Made by a program: the position numbers and the translations under genes. 64,000 nucleotides of DNA from Microbacterium sp. ACRRU. GTDB lineage: Bacteria > Actinomycetota > Actinomycetes > Actinomycetales > Microbacteriaceae. The stretch lies in the NCBI RefSeq assembly GCF_022346945.1, contig NZ_JAKRNI010000001.1:186001-250000 (forward strand), in the 5' to 3' direction. Positions within the stretch are counted from its first letter, which is position 1; each line of letters begins with the position of its first letter. This document shows, piece after piece, positions 41,730-50,129 of the stretch. The notes beneath the pieces are model-generated. The model was not told the origin of the DNA. It saw only the letters and a program-made list of their open reading frames with translations, and ran no database searches.

Positions 41730-42791
41730 ATGATCCGGTTCGAGAACGTCACCAAGCGGTATCGCGGCACCACGAGACCGGCGTTGAACGCCGTCGACTT
41801 CGAGGTGCAGCGCGGAGAGTTCGTCTTCCTCGTCGGAGCCTCGGGCTCGGGGAAGTCGTCGTGCCTGCAGCTCATCCTGCGAGCAGAGACCCCGAGCGAG
41901 GGGAGGGTCGTCGTTCTCGGGCGTGACCTGCGCACCCTCTCCAACCGGAAGGTGCCGTACTTCCGCCGTCACATCGGGTCGGTGTTCCAGGACTTCCGTC
42001 TGCTCCCGAACAAGACCGTGCACCAGAACGTCGCCTTCACGCTCCAGGTCACGGGTGCTTCGCGCGGCTTCATCCAGCAGGCGGTGCCCGAGGTGCTGGC
42101 GCTGGTGGGTCTCGACGGCAAAGAGAAGCGTCTTCCGCACGAACTTTCCGGTGGTGAGCAGCAGCGTGTCGCGATCGCGCGCGCCCTGGTGAACCGTCCG
42201 CAGGTTCTCCTCGCCGACGAACCCACGGGAAACCTCGACCCCGGCACGTCCGTCGACATCATGCAGCTGTTGGCGCGCATCAACGCCGGAGGCACCACCG
42301 TCGTGATGGCGACCCACGAGGCCGGCTTCGTCGATCAGATGCAGCGTCGCGTGATCGAGTTGCGCAACGGCGAGATGGTCCGCGACGAACGACGCGGTGG
42401 GTACGGCGACACGTCGGGCATTCCCCGACTCGCCCCCGAGGTCGAGCGGGGCGCCGCCGCGGTGGCCGCTCTCACCGCGGTCCTCGAGGTTCAGCGCGAG
42501 GTCGCGCACGTCACCGGGGCCGTCGAGCCCCTCGATCTCTCCGCGGCCGCCCGGAACGACGCGGCACGAGCCGAGGCGGCACGCCCGGATGCCACGACCG
42601 GCCCGGCGGCTGAGGCCTCGGCGGCGGAGACCTCGGCGTCGGCCGACGCGACGCCGCCTCCGCGTGAACCCAGTACGAACACGCGATCGGTGCCCGTGAC
42701 CACACCGGACGTCGATGCGCTCGGCCTCGCCGATCGACTCGGTCTCGCCGACAAGAACGACCGCGACAACGAAGTGGGGCCCACGACATGA
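41730..42791 (+). CDS. ftsE: Cell-division ATP-binding protein FtsE with C-terminal extension
   Basis: 353 residues. The ABC ATPase occupies ~1-225: Walker [11 protein letters not shown] (~37), signature [15 protein letters not shown] (~136), Walker [14 protein letters not shown] (~158). FtsE with FtsX transmits division signals to wall hydrolases. It carries ~125 extra residues, Ala/Pro/Ser-rich and acidic, ending [16 protein letters not shown]; typical FtsE is ~220-230 residues. Overlaps ftsX by 4 bp. Confidence 0.95.
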   Translation: MIRFENVTKRYRGTTRPALNAVDFEVQRGEFVFLVGASGSGKSSCLQLILRAETPSEGRVVVLGRDLRTLSNRKVPYFRRHIGSVFQDFRLLPNKTVHQNVAFTLQVTGASRGFIQQAVPEVLALVGLDGKEKRLPHELSGGEQQRVAIARALVNRPQVLLADEPTGNLDPGTSVDIMQLLARINAGGTTVVMATHEAGFVDQMQRRVIELRNGEMVRDERRGGYGDTSGIPRLAPEVERGAAAVAALTAVLEVQREVAHVTGAVEPLDLSAAARNDAARAEAARPDATTGPAAEASAAETSASADATPPPREPSTNTRSVPVTTPDVDALGLADRLGLADKNDRDNEVGPTT

Positions 42792-43705
42792 GACTCGGGC
42801 TCATCCTCTCCGAGGCCTTCACCGGGCTTCGTCGTAACGCGTCGATGGTCATCTCGGTCATCCTCGTGACGTTCGTGTCGCTCACTTTCGTGGGTGCCGC
42901 GATGCTCATGCAGATGCAGATCGGCAAGATGCAGTCGTACTGGGCCGACCGTGCCCAGGTCGCAGTGTTCATGTGCGCGACGGTGTCGGACGCGCCGTCG
43001 TGCACGGCCGGTCAAGCGGCGACCCAGGAGCAGATCGATCAGGTCACCGCGACCCTCGACGGTCCCGCCCTCGCGCCACTGATCCGCAACTACACGTTCT
43101 CGACGAGCGATGAGGTCTTCGAGGATGCCAAGGCGCAACTCCCCGAGGACATCGCCGGCGTTGTCACCGCCGACCAGTTCAACGCCACCTTCAGCATCAA
43201 CCTCGTCGACCAGGGCCAGTCGGATGTCATCTCGGAGGCGTTCAGCAACCAGACCGGCGTCGAAGAGGTCACCGACCAGATGCAGTATCTGGAGCCGCTG
43301 TTCCAGACCCTGACGGTCGCGACCTACGTCGCCGTCGGGATCGCCGGGCTCATGCTCGTCGCCGCGGTTCTGCTGATCGCGACGACGATCCGGCTGTCGG
43401 CGTTCGCGAGACGCCGAGAGCTGGGCATCATGCGGCTGGTGGGGGCGTCGAACCGGTTCATCCAGACGCCGTTCGTCCTCGAGGGTGTCCTCGCGGCGCT
43501 GATCGGGTCGGCGCTCGCGAGCGTGGCGGTGTGGGCGATCGTCGGGGTCGGCGTGAACCAGTACCTCCGTGATCGCATCGGCTTCATCACTTCGTGGGTC
43601 GGCTTCGCCGACGTCGCGATCGTGGTGCCCGTGATCATCGTGATAGGTGTACTGCTGGCGGCTCTCAGCGCGAGCTTCGCGATCCGACGCTGGCTGCGCG
43701 CCTGA
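42788..43705 (+). CDS. ftsX: Cell-division permease-like protein FtsX
   Basis: 305 residues. One N-terminal helix ([20 protein letters not shown], ~19-38), an extracellular domain of ~130 residues with two cysteines ([15 protein letters not shown]), then three helices (~175-200, ~228-255, ~275-300). Conserved [20 protein letters not shown] lies between helices 2 and 3. Forms a complex with FtsE that activates peptidoglycan hydrolases. ATGA overlap with ftsE. Confidence 0.95.
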   Translation: MRLGLILSEAFTGLRRNASMVISVILVTFVSLTFVGAAMLMQMQIGKMQSYWADRAQVAVFMCATVSDAPSCTAGQAATQEQIDQVTATLDGPALAPLIRNYTFSTSDEVFEDAKAQLPEDIAGVVTADQFNATFSINLVDQGQSDVISEAFSNQTGVEEVTDQMQYLEPLFQTLTVATYVAVGIAGLMLVAAVLLIATTIRLSAFARRRELGIMRLVGASNRFIQTPFVLEGVLAALIGSALASVAVWAIVGVGVNQYLRDRIGFITSWVGFADVAIVVPVIIVIGVLLAALSASFAIRRWLRA

Positions 43706-43710
43706 GTCTG

Positions 43711-43716
43711 TAGACT
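43711..43716 (+). promoter_or_regulatory. -10 box for smpB
   Basis: TAGACT about 40 nt before ATG 43757; the gene also has AGGAGG, so this transcript has a leader. Confidence 0.5.
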
Positions 43717-43756
43717 GAGGGGCTCTGTGTGCCCGGAATCATGAGGAGGTGGCACC

Positions 43757-44233
43757 ATGCCTCGTGAGCAGGGTGAGAAGCTCATCGCGTCGAACAAGAA
43801 GGCGCGCCACGACTACGCCATCGAGAAGACGTATGAAGCCGGGCTCGTGCTGACCGGCACCGAGGTCAAGTCGCTGCGGCAGGGCCGTGCGAACCTCACG
43901 GACGGTTACGCCTACATCGATGGCGGTCAGGCCTACCTGGACGCCGTCCACATCCCCGAGTATTCGCAGGGGCACTGGACCAATCACTCGGCCAAGCGCA
44001 CCCGCAAGCTGCTGCTGCACAAGGAAGAGATCATCAAGCTCTCGCACGCCGTCGCCGCGGGCGGGTACACCCTCGTGCCGCTGCGCCTGTACTTCCTCGA
44101 CGGCCGGGCGAAGGTCGAGATCGCGGTGGCCAAAGGCAAGCGCGAGTTCGAGAAGCGTCAGACAATTCGTGAGCGCGAAGACAAGCGTGAGGCGGAGCGC
44201 GCCATGCGCACGCGCAACCGCCTGGGGGAGTGA
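43757..44233 (+). CDS. smpB: tmRNA-binding protein SmpB
   Basis: 158 residues; binds tmRNA and brings it to stalled ribosomes for trans-translation. Family marks: [20 protein letters not shown] and [19 protein letters not shown] (~12-52), [25 protein letters not shown] (within ~70-95), and a basic C-tail [26 protein letters not shown] precedes the ATG. The partner RNA gene ssrA lies 0.8 kb downstream. Confidence 0.97.
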   Translation: MPREQGEKLIASNKKARHDYAIEKTYEAGLVLTGTEVKSLRQGRANLTDGYAYIDGGQAYLDAVHIPEYSQGHWTNHSAKRTRKLLLHKEEIIKLSHAVAAGGYTLVPLRLYFLDGRAKVEIAVAKGKREFEKRQTIREREDKREAERAMRTRNRLGE

Positions 44234-44236
44234 CGC

Positions 44237-44884
44237 TCACTCGGCCCGGAAGCGCCCTTCGACGGTTGCGCTGACGACGATCTCGGGCGCCTGGAGACTG
44301 AACGACGGGCCCGCCTCGGCTCTCGCGGCCATCATCCGGGGCATCGCGGCATCCGGATGCCGATCGAGCAGTCCGGCGTCCGCGATCTCGACGGCGGTGA
44401 TGGATGCCAAGCCCAGGGCTTCCGCGTACGCGGCCGCGCGCTCCACGGCGACCTGTACGGCGGAGGCAGCGACCTTCCGCTCGACCCGAACGCGGGTCTC
44501 GTGCGCGAGACGCCATTCGACCGCGGTCACCTGCACGTCGTCGGACTCGGCGACATCACCCAGCCACCAAGACAGCGCCCCAGCATCGGTGAAAGTCGCC
44601 GACAGTTCCACGCTCGCATGATGCACCAACGGCAGCTGCGCTCCGTCGTTGTTCCAGGGGCGGTCCGACCACACGGACACTCGTGCACTCGACCACTCCG
44701 ACACCTCGCCGGACCGAAGGTGCGCCACCAGACCGTCCTGGACGGATGCCGCCCGCTCCTGGGCTCGTTCGACCACCGGACCGCGCGTCGAGCCGTCGGT
44801 GGACACGGTGACGCGCACCGCCGCTTCCTCGGCCCGTACGCGCGTCTCGCTCTCGCCCCGCACCGTGATGATGACCTCGCTCAT
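44237..44884 (-). CDS. SIMPL domain (DUF541) protein
   Basis: 215 residues without signal peptide, starting MSEVIITVRGESETRVRAEE, followed by AAYAEALGLASITAVEIADAG (~150) and a C-terminal PEIVVSATVEGRF strand. This matches the SIMPL/DUF541 family (periplasmic or cytosolic proteins of unclear role, some linked to oxidative-stress resistance). A TAGGCT box lies 6 nt before the ATG. Convergent with smpB, divergent from ssrA. Confidence 0.85.
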   Translation of the reverse strand: MSEVIITVRGESETRVRAEEAAVRVTVSTDGSTRGPVVERAQERAASVQDGLVAHLRSGEVSEWSSARVSVWSDRPWNNDGAQLPLVHHASVELSATFTDAGALSWWLGDVAESDDVQVTAVEWRLAHETRVRVERKVAASAVQVAVERAAAYAEALGLASITAVEIADAGLLDRHPDAAMPRMMAARAEAGPSFSLQAPEIVVSATVEGRFRAE

Positions 44885-44890
44885 GCGGCG

Positions 44891-44896
44891 AGCCTA
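44891..44896 (-). promoter_or_regulatory. Leaderless -10 box for the SIMPL gene
   Basis: TAGGCT on the minus strand, 6-nt gap to ATG 44884. Confidence 0.5.
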
Positions 44897-44934
44897 GGCG
44901 AGAGGGTGGGAATGCGGAGGGGAGGGCGGCGTTG

Positions 44935-44940
44935 TAGACT
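44935..44940 (+). promoter_or_regulatory. -10 box for ssrA
   Basis: TAGACT about 77 nt before the mature tmRNA 5' end, implying a leader removed by RNase P. Confidence 0.5.
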
Positions 44941-45016
44941 GTGATGCTCGGGTGCTTCGGTGCCCGGGACTGGCAATTCAACAGTGTGACGATGGTCGCT
45001 CCTTCACGGAGTTCCC

Positions 45017-45383
45017 GGGGCTGATCGGTTTCGACAGCGCCTGCGAACCCGCGAGAAGCGGGCCGAGGATGTGGGGTTATCTCGTAAACGCTCCCTGCAA
45101 AACAATAAGTGCCGATGCTAAGCGCACTGACTTCGCCCTCGCTGCCTAAGCGAGCCCGATAGTCCGTCAGGCCGTGTGTGACCCCGCCACGGATCCTGGC
45201 GTCATTTAGGGGTCTTGCTGTGTGACGGCGTCCGGACGTCACGCGGGACTTTTCCCGGACTGGGCCTGTCGACTTAGGTGTCTGTGACAAAGGTCGGGGC
45301 CGAGCAGAACGTCTGCACAGACTGCGCCCGGAGAAAACGCGGAGACCCAGCGTTGGACGGGGGTTCGATTCCCCCCAGCTCCA
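45017..45383 (+). ncRNA. ssrA: tmRNA (transfer-messenger RNA)
   Basis: About 367 nt. The 5' acceptor strand GGGGCTG pairs with CAGCTCC near the 3' end, and the tRNA-like part has GGTTTCGAC after the 5' arm and a GGGGGTTCGATTCCCCCC T arm. The tag frame (45111-45149) encodes ADAKRTDFALAA followed by TAA, an actinobacterial-type proteolysis tag. CCA is not encoded. Works with SmpB, encoded upstream, to rescue stalled ribosomes. Confidence 0.96.
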
Positions 45384-45401
45384 CGAACCATCGTCGTACG
45401 A

Positions 45402-45451
45402 AATGGCCCGAGACCCGCATACTCTGCAGATCTCGGGCCATTGTTGTTTTT
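45402..45451 (+). terminator. ssrA terminator
   Basis: Twelve-bp arms AATGGCCCGAGA and TCTCGGGCCATT, followed by GTTGTTTTTCG. Confidence 0.9.
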
Positions 45452-45520
45452 CGTCGAGGCACCGACTTCGCACGTGGCTCGACGCGGCAGGGAATCTCGA
45501 CTTCCGAATACGTTCCGAAC

Positions 45521-45526
45521 TAGACT
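45521..45526 (+). promoter_or_regulatory. Leaderless -10 box for the antitoxin-like gene
   Basis: TAGACT, 6-nt gap to ATG 45533. Confidence 0.5.
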
Positions 45527-45532
45527 GGCCGC

Positions 45533-45991
45533 ATGAGCACGATCAGCGACTTCGGCATGACAGTCCGCCGGTCTTCAGACCTCAGCAAGCACGCCGCGGA
45601 GGTTTTCGCGGAAGCCGACGATCACCCGGTTCAGGTGACTCGACGCGACGGGGAGCCTCTGGTGCTGATGTCCCAACGTGAGGCGGACGCTCGTGCGCAG
45701 CTGCTTCAGTTGGCTGCTCAGCTCATCACCCTGTCGCTGGACGACGACGAGTCGCTGGAGGTCGGCATGACGAAGCTCTTCCCGTGGATGCTCGCGCTGT
45801 CGCCGGCAGACCAGGCAGAGTGCGCGAAGAACGTCGTAGATGCCGCCCGTGCATCGTTCTCCACCGGACAGGCTCACCTGGCCGTGGCGGAGCTGACGTC
45901 CTGGCGGGAGACGGCGACAGCACTCGCCGCCGGTCTGAGCTCGGAGCCGGTCGATTGGCTGGACGAGATCGAGTCCGTCGAGCGACCCTGA
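45533..45991 (+). CDS. Phd/YefM-like antitoxin with long C-terminal extension
   Basis: 152 residues. Residues ~8-55 match the Phd/YefM DNA-binding pattern: MTVRRSSDLSKHAAEVFAEA, PVQVTRRDGEPLVLMSQREAD. Typical antitoxins of this family are ~75-95 residues; here ~95 further residues, helical and Ala/Leu-rich, replace the short toxin-binding tail. The RelE-like gene follows after 2 nt. Phd-type antitoxins repress their own operon and neutralise the toxin; the pair probably does so here. Confidence 0.75.
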   Translation: MSTISDFGMTVRRSSDLSKHAAEVFAEADDHPVQVTRRDGEPLVLMSQREADARAQLLQLAAQLITLSLDDDESLEVGMTKLFPWMLALSPADQAECAKNVVDAARASFSTGQAHLAVAELTSWRETATALAAGLSSEPVDWLDEIESVERP

Positions 45992-45993
45992 CC

Positions 45994-46335
45994 GTGGCGA
46001 AGGGCGAGCAGGTCTCCCGGCCGACGAAGAAGAACGAGTACTCGATCCTTTTCGCGTCGACCGGCGCGAAGAAGGGGTGGCGTGATCTCGTGGCGACCAT
46101 CCGAAATCCGATGGCGGACGCCTGGGACTTTCTGACTCGGACGCCGACGGAACGAACACCCACGAACTATCCGCTCCGGGGCGAACTGGGCTCAGTCCAA
46201 CGCGACGGTGCGCGCTATGAACGGTGGCAGCACAAGCCAACGTTGAAGGGGGACGCGAGGATCTGGTTCTGGGTGGACGGGCGCACCGTGTTCATCGAAC
46301 AGGTGCATACGCACCACCCCAACGACACGAAGTAG
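45994..46335 (+). CDS. RelE/ParE-superfamily-like toxin
   Basis: 113 residues starting at GTG 45994. The C-terminus DARIWFWVDGRTVFIEQVHTHHPNDTK follows the RelE/Txe pattern (a basic-aromatic strand, then V...HP.DT). The GWRDLVATIRNPMADAWDFL helix and RGELGSVQRDGARYERWQ loop also fit a small ribosome-dependent RNase fold. It follows the Phd-like gene by 2 nt, the usual antitoxin-first order. Not proven active; catalytic residues of this family are weakly conserved. Confidence 0.7.
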   Translation: MAKGEQVSRPTKKNEYSILFASTGAKKGWRDLVATIRNPMADAWDFLTRTPTERTPTNYPLRGELGSVQRDGARYERWQHKPTLKGDARIWFWVDGRTVFIEQVHTHHPNDTK

Positions 46336-46377
46336 ACCGCCCCCTTTGTCCGCGCTTGCCGAGAGGCGTGATGTCGT

Positions 46378-46917
46378 TCACGCCGCGGTGCGGGTGTGGA
46401 CGTCGCTCTCGCCCGAGGCGCCGTTGAGCTCGAGGTAGACGCGTCCTTCGGTGCGCGTGAGGGTGGCGGTGTTGCGGCGTTCGATCGCGTCCGCCATCGT
46501 CTCCACGAACCCGGGGTCGAAGGAGTGCAGAAGCACCTCGTCGGCCCGGTGAATACGCTTCCCGGCCCAGGGCGCGGCCACCTTCTCTGGGTCGCGGTGC
46601 GTGTACACGGCGACCCGCTCGGCCTTCATGCTGCCGGTGTGCAGGCGGGCGGCATCCGGGGCTCCCACCTCGATCCACGCGGTCAGTGAGCCCGTCAGGT
46701 CGCGCACCAGGACGGCCGGTTCGTCCGTGGCGGAGACGCCCTCGCTGAAGGCGATGCCCTCCTCGTATTCGAGGCAGTACGCGAGTACGCGCGTGAGCAT
46801 GTAGGGCGCGGTCTCGGAGGGATGCCGCGCCACCCGCACCGCGAGTTCGTCGTAGACGCCGCGATCGACGTCGGAGAGCTGCACCGTGAAGGTGTGAATG
46901 GTTGCGCCGATAGCCAC
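46378..46917 (-). CDS. yaeQ: YaeQ family protein
   Basis: 179 residues. Matches YaeQ throughout: GATIHTFTVQLSDVDRGVYDELA at the start (here split), VRVARHPSETAPYMLTRVLA, LEYEEGIAFSEGVSATDEPA, and LTGSLTAWIEVGAPDAARLH. YaeQ has a PD-(D/E)XK nuclease-like fold but an unclear role. The start is GTG 46917: a TAGGCT box lies 8 nt upstream, while the longer ORF reads through an adjacent divergent gene. Confidence 0.88.
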   Translation of the reverse strand: MAIGATIHTFTVQLSDVDRGVYDELAVRVARHPSETAPYMLTRVLAYCLEYEEGIAFSEGVSATDEPAVLVRDLTGSLTAWIEVGAPDAARLHTGSMKAERVAVYTHRDPEKVAAPWAGKRIHRADEVLLHSFDPGFVETMADAIERRNTATLTRTEGRVYLELNGASGESDVHTRTAA

Positions 46918-46925
46918 GACGACCG

Positions 46926-46931
46926 AGCCTA
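46926..46931 (-). promoter_or_regulatory. -10 box for yaeQ
   Basis: TAGGCT on the minus strand, 8-nt gap to GTG 46917. Confidence 0.4.
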
Positions 46932-46965
46932 CGTCACCGGGTTGCCCGCACCTCACGGCGCCGCT

Positions 46966-46971
46966 TAGCGT
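46966..46971 (+). promoter_or_regulatory. Leaderless -10 box for the 85-residue gene
   Basis: TAGCGT, 6-nt gap to ATG 46978. Confidence 0.4.
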
Positions 46972-46977
46972 CGGAGC

Positions 46978-47235
46978 ATGCCCGATCCCCGCCGCCTGCG
47001 CATCGACGTCGGTCCGTTCCAGCTCGACCCGGATGCCGAGGCCCCCACGTGGACGGCGACGGGGTCGCGCGCAGCGGGCGGCACCGTGACGGGCGGATGG
47101 AGCGACTGGGTCGCCTTCGCACAGCGGGTGCTGCAAGCCGACGCGTTGTGGCGGGAGCGGGAGGCTCGCGGCGACGCGTGGGATCAGGGGCACGCCGCCT
47201 CCGGCGCCCCGGACGCGGTCAATCCCTACCGCTGA
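46978..47235 (+). CDS. Hypothetical 85-residue protein
   Basis: Not recognised. Soluble, Trp-rich for its size (five Trp), with a LRIDVGPFQLDPDAEAPTW head and a GGWSDWVAFAQRVLQADALW helix. The gene is supported by its -10 box at a leaderless distance and by its codon pattern. It is divergent from yaeQ and its end overlaps the end of the lipoprotein gene by 10 bp. Confidence 0.6.
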   Translation: MPDPRRLRIDVGPFQLDPDAEAPTWTATGSRAAGGTVTGGWSDWVAFAQRVLQADALWREREARGDAWDQGHAASGAPDAVNPYR

Positions 47236-47804
47236 GCCGGCGGCCACTCCACCAGCACGAGACTCTGTTTGGTGTCGGCGATCTTCACCCAGTCGTCGCC
47301 GAAAAGATAGGTGATGCCGTAACCGTCGGCATCCTTCCCGATCGCCCAATCCGGGTTCTCGGTGACGTAGATCAGGCCGTCGGAGCCGTCTTCGCGCTTC
47401 CAGCCGGACGCGACGAGCTCGTCCACCGCGTCCTGCACGGCATCCGCTTCGATCGGTGCCCACCCGAACATCTGGATGCGGTCGGAGGTCACGGAGCTGT
47501 CACCCCACTTGCACTGGATGCCGCCCGACAGCTCGGTCGCCCCGACGCGGAAGGCTTCGGTCTGCACCGTCCACCCGAGGCTGCGGAAGTCGGCGGCGGT
47601 GGTGCTCGGGATGATCGTCTCGCACGTCGGCTCGCCGGCGTCGGCGCCGGGTGTCTCGGTCGGTGTCGCCTCGGGCGGCGCCGTCGGGGTGACGGCCGGG
47701 GGAGCCGACGGTGCGGCGTCGGGTGCCGTGGGCGTGGTACACGCCGTCAAGAGAACCGCGGCGAGTATCGCGGTACCCGCGGCGGAGAGCGACCGCCGAA
47801 TCAC
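47226..47804 (-). CDS. Putative lipoprotein
   Basis: 192 residues from GTG 47804. Signal MIRRSLSAAGTAILAAVLLTAC with lipobox LLTAC (Cys ~22), then a Thr/Pro/Ala-rich linker (~25-60) and a ~130-residue folded domain with two further cysteines (CETIIPS and IQCKWGD), probably a disulfide pair. Family unknown. GTGA overlap with the HisN-like gene, so translationally coupled to it. Confidence 0.8.
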   Translation of the reverse strand: MIRRSLSAAGTAILAAVLLTACTTPTAPDAAPSAPPAVTPTAPPEATPTETPGADAGEPTCETIIPSTTAADFRSLGWTVQTEAFRVGATELSGGIQCKWGDSSVTSDRIQMFGWAPIEADAVQDAVDELVASGWKREDGSDGLIYVTENPDWAIGKDADGYGITYLFGDDWVKIADTKQSLVLVEWPPAQR

Positions 47805-48625
47805 GGGGCGTCTCCCTCGTGCAGGAAGGCGTGGAACGCATCGTGCAGCACGCCGTTCGACGCGAGCGAGGAGCCCGCGTCGAGCCGGTCGGAACCGTCG
47901 AACGCGCTGAACCGGCCGCCGGCCTCGCGCACGATCGGCGCGATCGCGGCGATGTCGTACTCCTTCACACCGAATTCGGCGACGAGCTCGAGACGACCTT
48001 CCGCGAGCCACATGTAGGGGAGGGCGTCGCCGTAGGCGCGATCGCGCCACACCGCGCGGGCGAGGCGTTCGAGCGTCGGCACGAGGTCGACGTCGTCCCA
48101 CTGTTCGATGCTCTGGAAGCTGATGCTCGCGTGCGCGATGTCGTCCACGCCCGAGACGTGGATGCGTCGCGCTTCGCCGTCGCGACCGTTCGTCCAGGCG
48201 CCGTGGCCGGTGGCGGCCCACCAGCGTCGTCCGATCGCCGGCTGGCTCACGACACCCACGGTCGGGACCCCGTCCACGGTGAGCGCGATGAGCGTCGCCC
48301 ACACGGGGATGCCGCGCATGTAGTTGTGGGTGCCGTCGATCGGGTCGATGACCCATCGGCGCGCGGTGTCGCCCGTCGTGCCGTACTCCTCGCCGAGGAC
48401 GGCGTCACCCGGTCGCTCGGCATCCAGGATGGCGCGGATCGCCCGCTCGGTGGCCAGATCGGCCTCGGTGACGTGGGTGCGATCGGGCTTGGTGTCGATC
48501 TGCAGGTCGACGGCGTCGAACCGCGCCATGGCGACCGCATCGGCCGCGTCGGCCAGGCGCAACGCCAGCTCGAGGTCGTCGCTCACCGACACCGCGGACG
48601 AGGGGATCGCATCGAGGGAAGCCAC
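47801..48625 (-). CDS. Inositol-monophosphatase-family phosphatase (HisN-like)
   Basis: 274 residues. Metal and catalytic motifs: VTEADLATERAIRAIL (~53), VLGEEYGTTG (~75), WVIDPIDGTHNYMRG (~90-105), and a C-terminal GVKEYDIAAIAPIVREAGG (~222). Actinobacterial members include histidinol-phosphate phosphatase HisN and inositol or fructose bisphosphatases; I favour HisN-like but cannot prove it. The start is GTG 48625, 6 nt after a TATTCT box; the longer ORF reaches back without support. Confidence 0.87.
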   Translation of the reverse strand: MASLDAIPSSAVSVSDDLELALRLADAADAVAMARFDAVDLQIDTKPDRTHVTEADLATERAIRAILDAERPGDAVLGEEYGTTGDTARRWVIDPIDGTHNYMRGIPVWATLIALTVDGVPTVGVVSQPAIGRRWWAATGHGAWTNGRDGEARRIHVSGVDDIAHASISFQSIEQWDDVDLVPTLERLARAVWRDRAYGDALPYMWLAEGRLELVAEFGVKEYDIAAIAPIVREAGGRFSAFDGSDRLDAGSSLASNGVLHDAFHAFLHEGDAP

Positions 48626-48631
48626 CGCTCC

Positions 48632-48637
48632 AGAATA
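48632..48637 (-). promoter_or_regulatory. Leaderless -10 box for the HisN-like gene
   Basis: TATTCT on the minus strand, 6-nt gap to GTG 48625. Confidence 0.45.
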
Positions 48638-48726
48638 GACGGCACCCCCACCCCGATTTGGCGTGCTCTCGTCACGCCTGGTAACGTAATCCCTCGGTTC
48701 GGAACGCGATTCTGAGCCGAAGGAAC

Positions 48727-48802
48727 GCACCTCTAGCTCAATCGGCAGAGCAACTGACTCTTAATCAGTGGGTTCTGGGTTCGAGTCCCAGGGGGTGCAC
48801 CA
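48727..48802 (+). tRNA. tRNA-Lys (CTT)
   Basis: Complete cloverleaf: acceptor GCACCTC/GGGGTGC with one G:U, anticodon CTT in GACTCTTAATC, T arm CTGGGTTCGAGTCCCAG, and an encoded CCA (48800-48802). Its last 40 bases recur at 51749-51788, marking it as the attachment site of an island. Confidence 0.96.
48762..48801 (+). repeat. Left copy of a 40-nt direct repeat (attL-like) within tRNA-Lys
   Basis: Runs from the anticodon stem through the acceptor end. Matches 51749-51788 at 39 of 40 positions; the single difference is G here versus A there in the acceptor arm. Confidence 0.85.
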
Positions 48803-48805
48803 CAA

Positions 48806-48849
48806 GGAAGGCCCGGAAACACTGAGCAAAATCAGTGACCGGGCCTTCC
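48806..48849 (+). terminator. Terminator-like hairpin behind tRNA-Lys
   Basis: Outer arms GGAAGGCCCGG and CCGGGCCTTCC, with an inner CACTGA/TCAGTG pair. Confidence 0.75.
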
Positions 48850-48899
48850 GCCGTTTCCGGCTCGGATCGGGCAACATCGCGAAAACAGCGCGTCCCGTT

Positions 48900-49248
48900 T
48901 CAGCCGACCGCGCGGAGCGGCCTGAGCGAACCGGCCTCCGCCTCAACCGCCGCCATGATGTCGTCCAAAACGTCCACGTTCGGCTTGGCTTCGAGCAGGT
49001 GGCCGTAAACATCTGCTGATGCGGTCGCGAGCGGCAGCGCGCTCGTCGTCGGCCTGGAAGCGGATGGCGAACTCGTCGGCCAGGTCTTCCAGCGCATCCT
49101 CGACCTCGCCGAGCTTGGCGACGGCGGTTTCGGCGAGGCGTCCCAGGACGCGCTCATAGGCAGGATTGCCAGAGGCTCCTGCGAGCTTGGGCAGGGCGGC
49201 GAGCTTCTGCTCTCGCGTGGCGTCTGCCGGGAGTGGCGTGCGGGGCAT
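48900..49248 (-). pseudogene. Frameshifted small gene in the island
   Basis: Starts at ATG 49248 with GAAGGAG 8 nt upstream and reads MPRTPLPADATREQKLAALP through ...FQADDERAAARDRI. It then runs out of frame at ~49010-49020. Continuing in the neighbouring frame gives ADVYGHLLEAKPNVDVLDDI and a stop at 48900. The total length (349 nt) is one base over a multiple of three, as expected for a one-base insertion. Helical, acidic product; family unknown. A sequencing error is the alternative. Confidence 0.55.
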
Positions 49249-49351
49249 TGTGATGTCTCCTTCTTTGTCCATGCTGAGCCGCGCTATCGAGCGGCAGAGT
49301 GGCCAGCGAGCGAGAATCGTTCTCAAGAAGGAGAGCGCAACGAACACGACC

Positions 49352-49696
49352 GTGCCTCATGTAAACGACCCAACAACAGTGTGGATATTCGAAGCGATGT
49401 TCATCTACGAAACCCTCAGCCGAGAGACAAACCGCATCCCGAAAGGTGCAGCCGTCGGTCTCCCGGAGTACCCGACCGCCCTCGGCATCCTCGGCGGCAT
49501 CCCGATCCTCGCGAGAGAGGTCGTCGTCCTGGCGGACGGCTCGTCGTGGCTGTACGCCGACGATGTTCCGGGCGGCTCCGTCCTGACGCCTGGTTCTCTC
49601 GGCATCTGCCACAAGTGCGGCGCAGGGTGCGCTCAGTTGGCTCCAGTCGTGCCCGAAGAAGGGACTCTTGCCGCAGCTCTGCTGCAAGCCCGGTGA
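49352..49696 (+). CDS. Hypothetical 114-residue protein in the island
   Basis: Weakly supported. From GTG 49352 it reads VPHVNDPTTVWIFEAMFIYE and ends with three cysteines in ICHKCGAGCAQ (~92), possibly a metal site. It lies divergent to the frameshifted gene; the nearest Shine-Dalgarno-like AAGGAG is 18 nt before the GTG, too far to decide the start. An opposite-strand ORF covers the same stretch but has less protein-like composition. Function unknown. Confidence 0.4.
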   Translation: MPHVNDPTTVWIFEAMFIYETLSRETNRIPKGAAVGLPEYPTALGILGGIPILAREVVVLADGSSWLYADDVPGGSVLTPGSLGICHKCGAGCAQLAPVVPEEGTLAAALLQAR

Positions 49697-49712
49697 TCGG
49701 CGTATGGGTGTC

Positions 49713-50129
49713 CTAATTGCGTCGCGGTCCGACGATCCAGAAAGGTCCCGCGGAGCAGCCCGCTGGAATCTCTGCTTCTAGCTCGCTCGGATCGCCAATC
49801 TCGTTGCCGGCGAACGTGATGGTGTCGCCCACTCGATACTGATCCTCGCCGAACGTGAGAGTCTCCCCGTCCCAAGTAACCTGATCGGAAGGGAAAATTG
49901 GGACCCTTGAGTTGTCCAGGCGCACACATCCATCTATCTCCACGAGAACCCCGCGAGCTTCCCCAGCGTCGCTGCCCCAATTCGGCGGAACCTCGTAAGT
50001 GGCGATCGCACCCTCACTTGCCCGGCTTTCGTCAGGCGTCTCGGAAGGCGTAGGGTCGCTCGCGAGTGAGCACGATGTGAGCAGAGTGGCGAGTACCACC
50101 AACAATGCAGCGGTGAGGAGCTTTCTCAT
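49713..50129 (-). CDS. Putative lipoprotein coupled to the S1 protease
   Basis: 138 residues from ATG 50129 (MRKLLTAALLVVLATLLTSC), lipobox LLTSC at Cys ~20, then a Ser/Pro/Glu-rich linker and a beta-rich domain with two cysteines (DGCVRL and PAGCSAG). Its ATG forms a TGATG overlap with the protease stop, so it is translated by re-initiation. A lipoprotein behind a secreted protease might be an inhibitor or anchor; this is inference only. Low-GC island gene. Confidence 0.7.
   Translation of the reverse strand: MRKLLTAALLVVLATLLTSCSLASDPTPSETPDESRASEGAIATYEVPPNWGSDAGEARGVLVEIDGCVRLDNSRVPIFPSDQVTWDGETLTFGEDQYRVGDTITFAGNEIGDPSELEAEIPAGCSAGPFWIVGPRRN

Noticed and set aside
49154-49687. 177-codon minus-strand ORF in the island
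   Set aside because: It overlaps both the frameshifted gene's ribosome site and the plus-strand candidate; composition is Arg/Asp/Ala-rich as in shadow frames.
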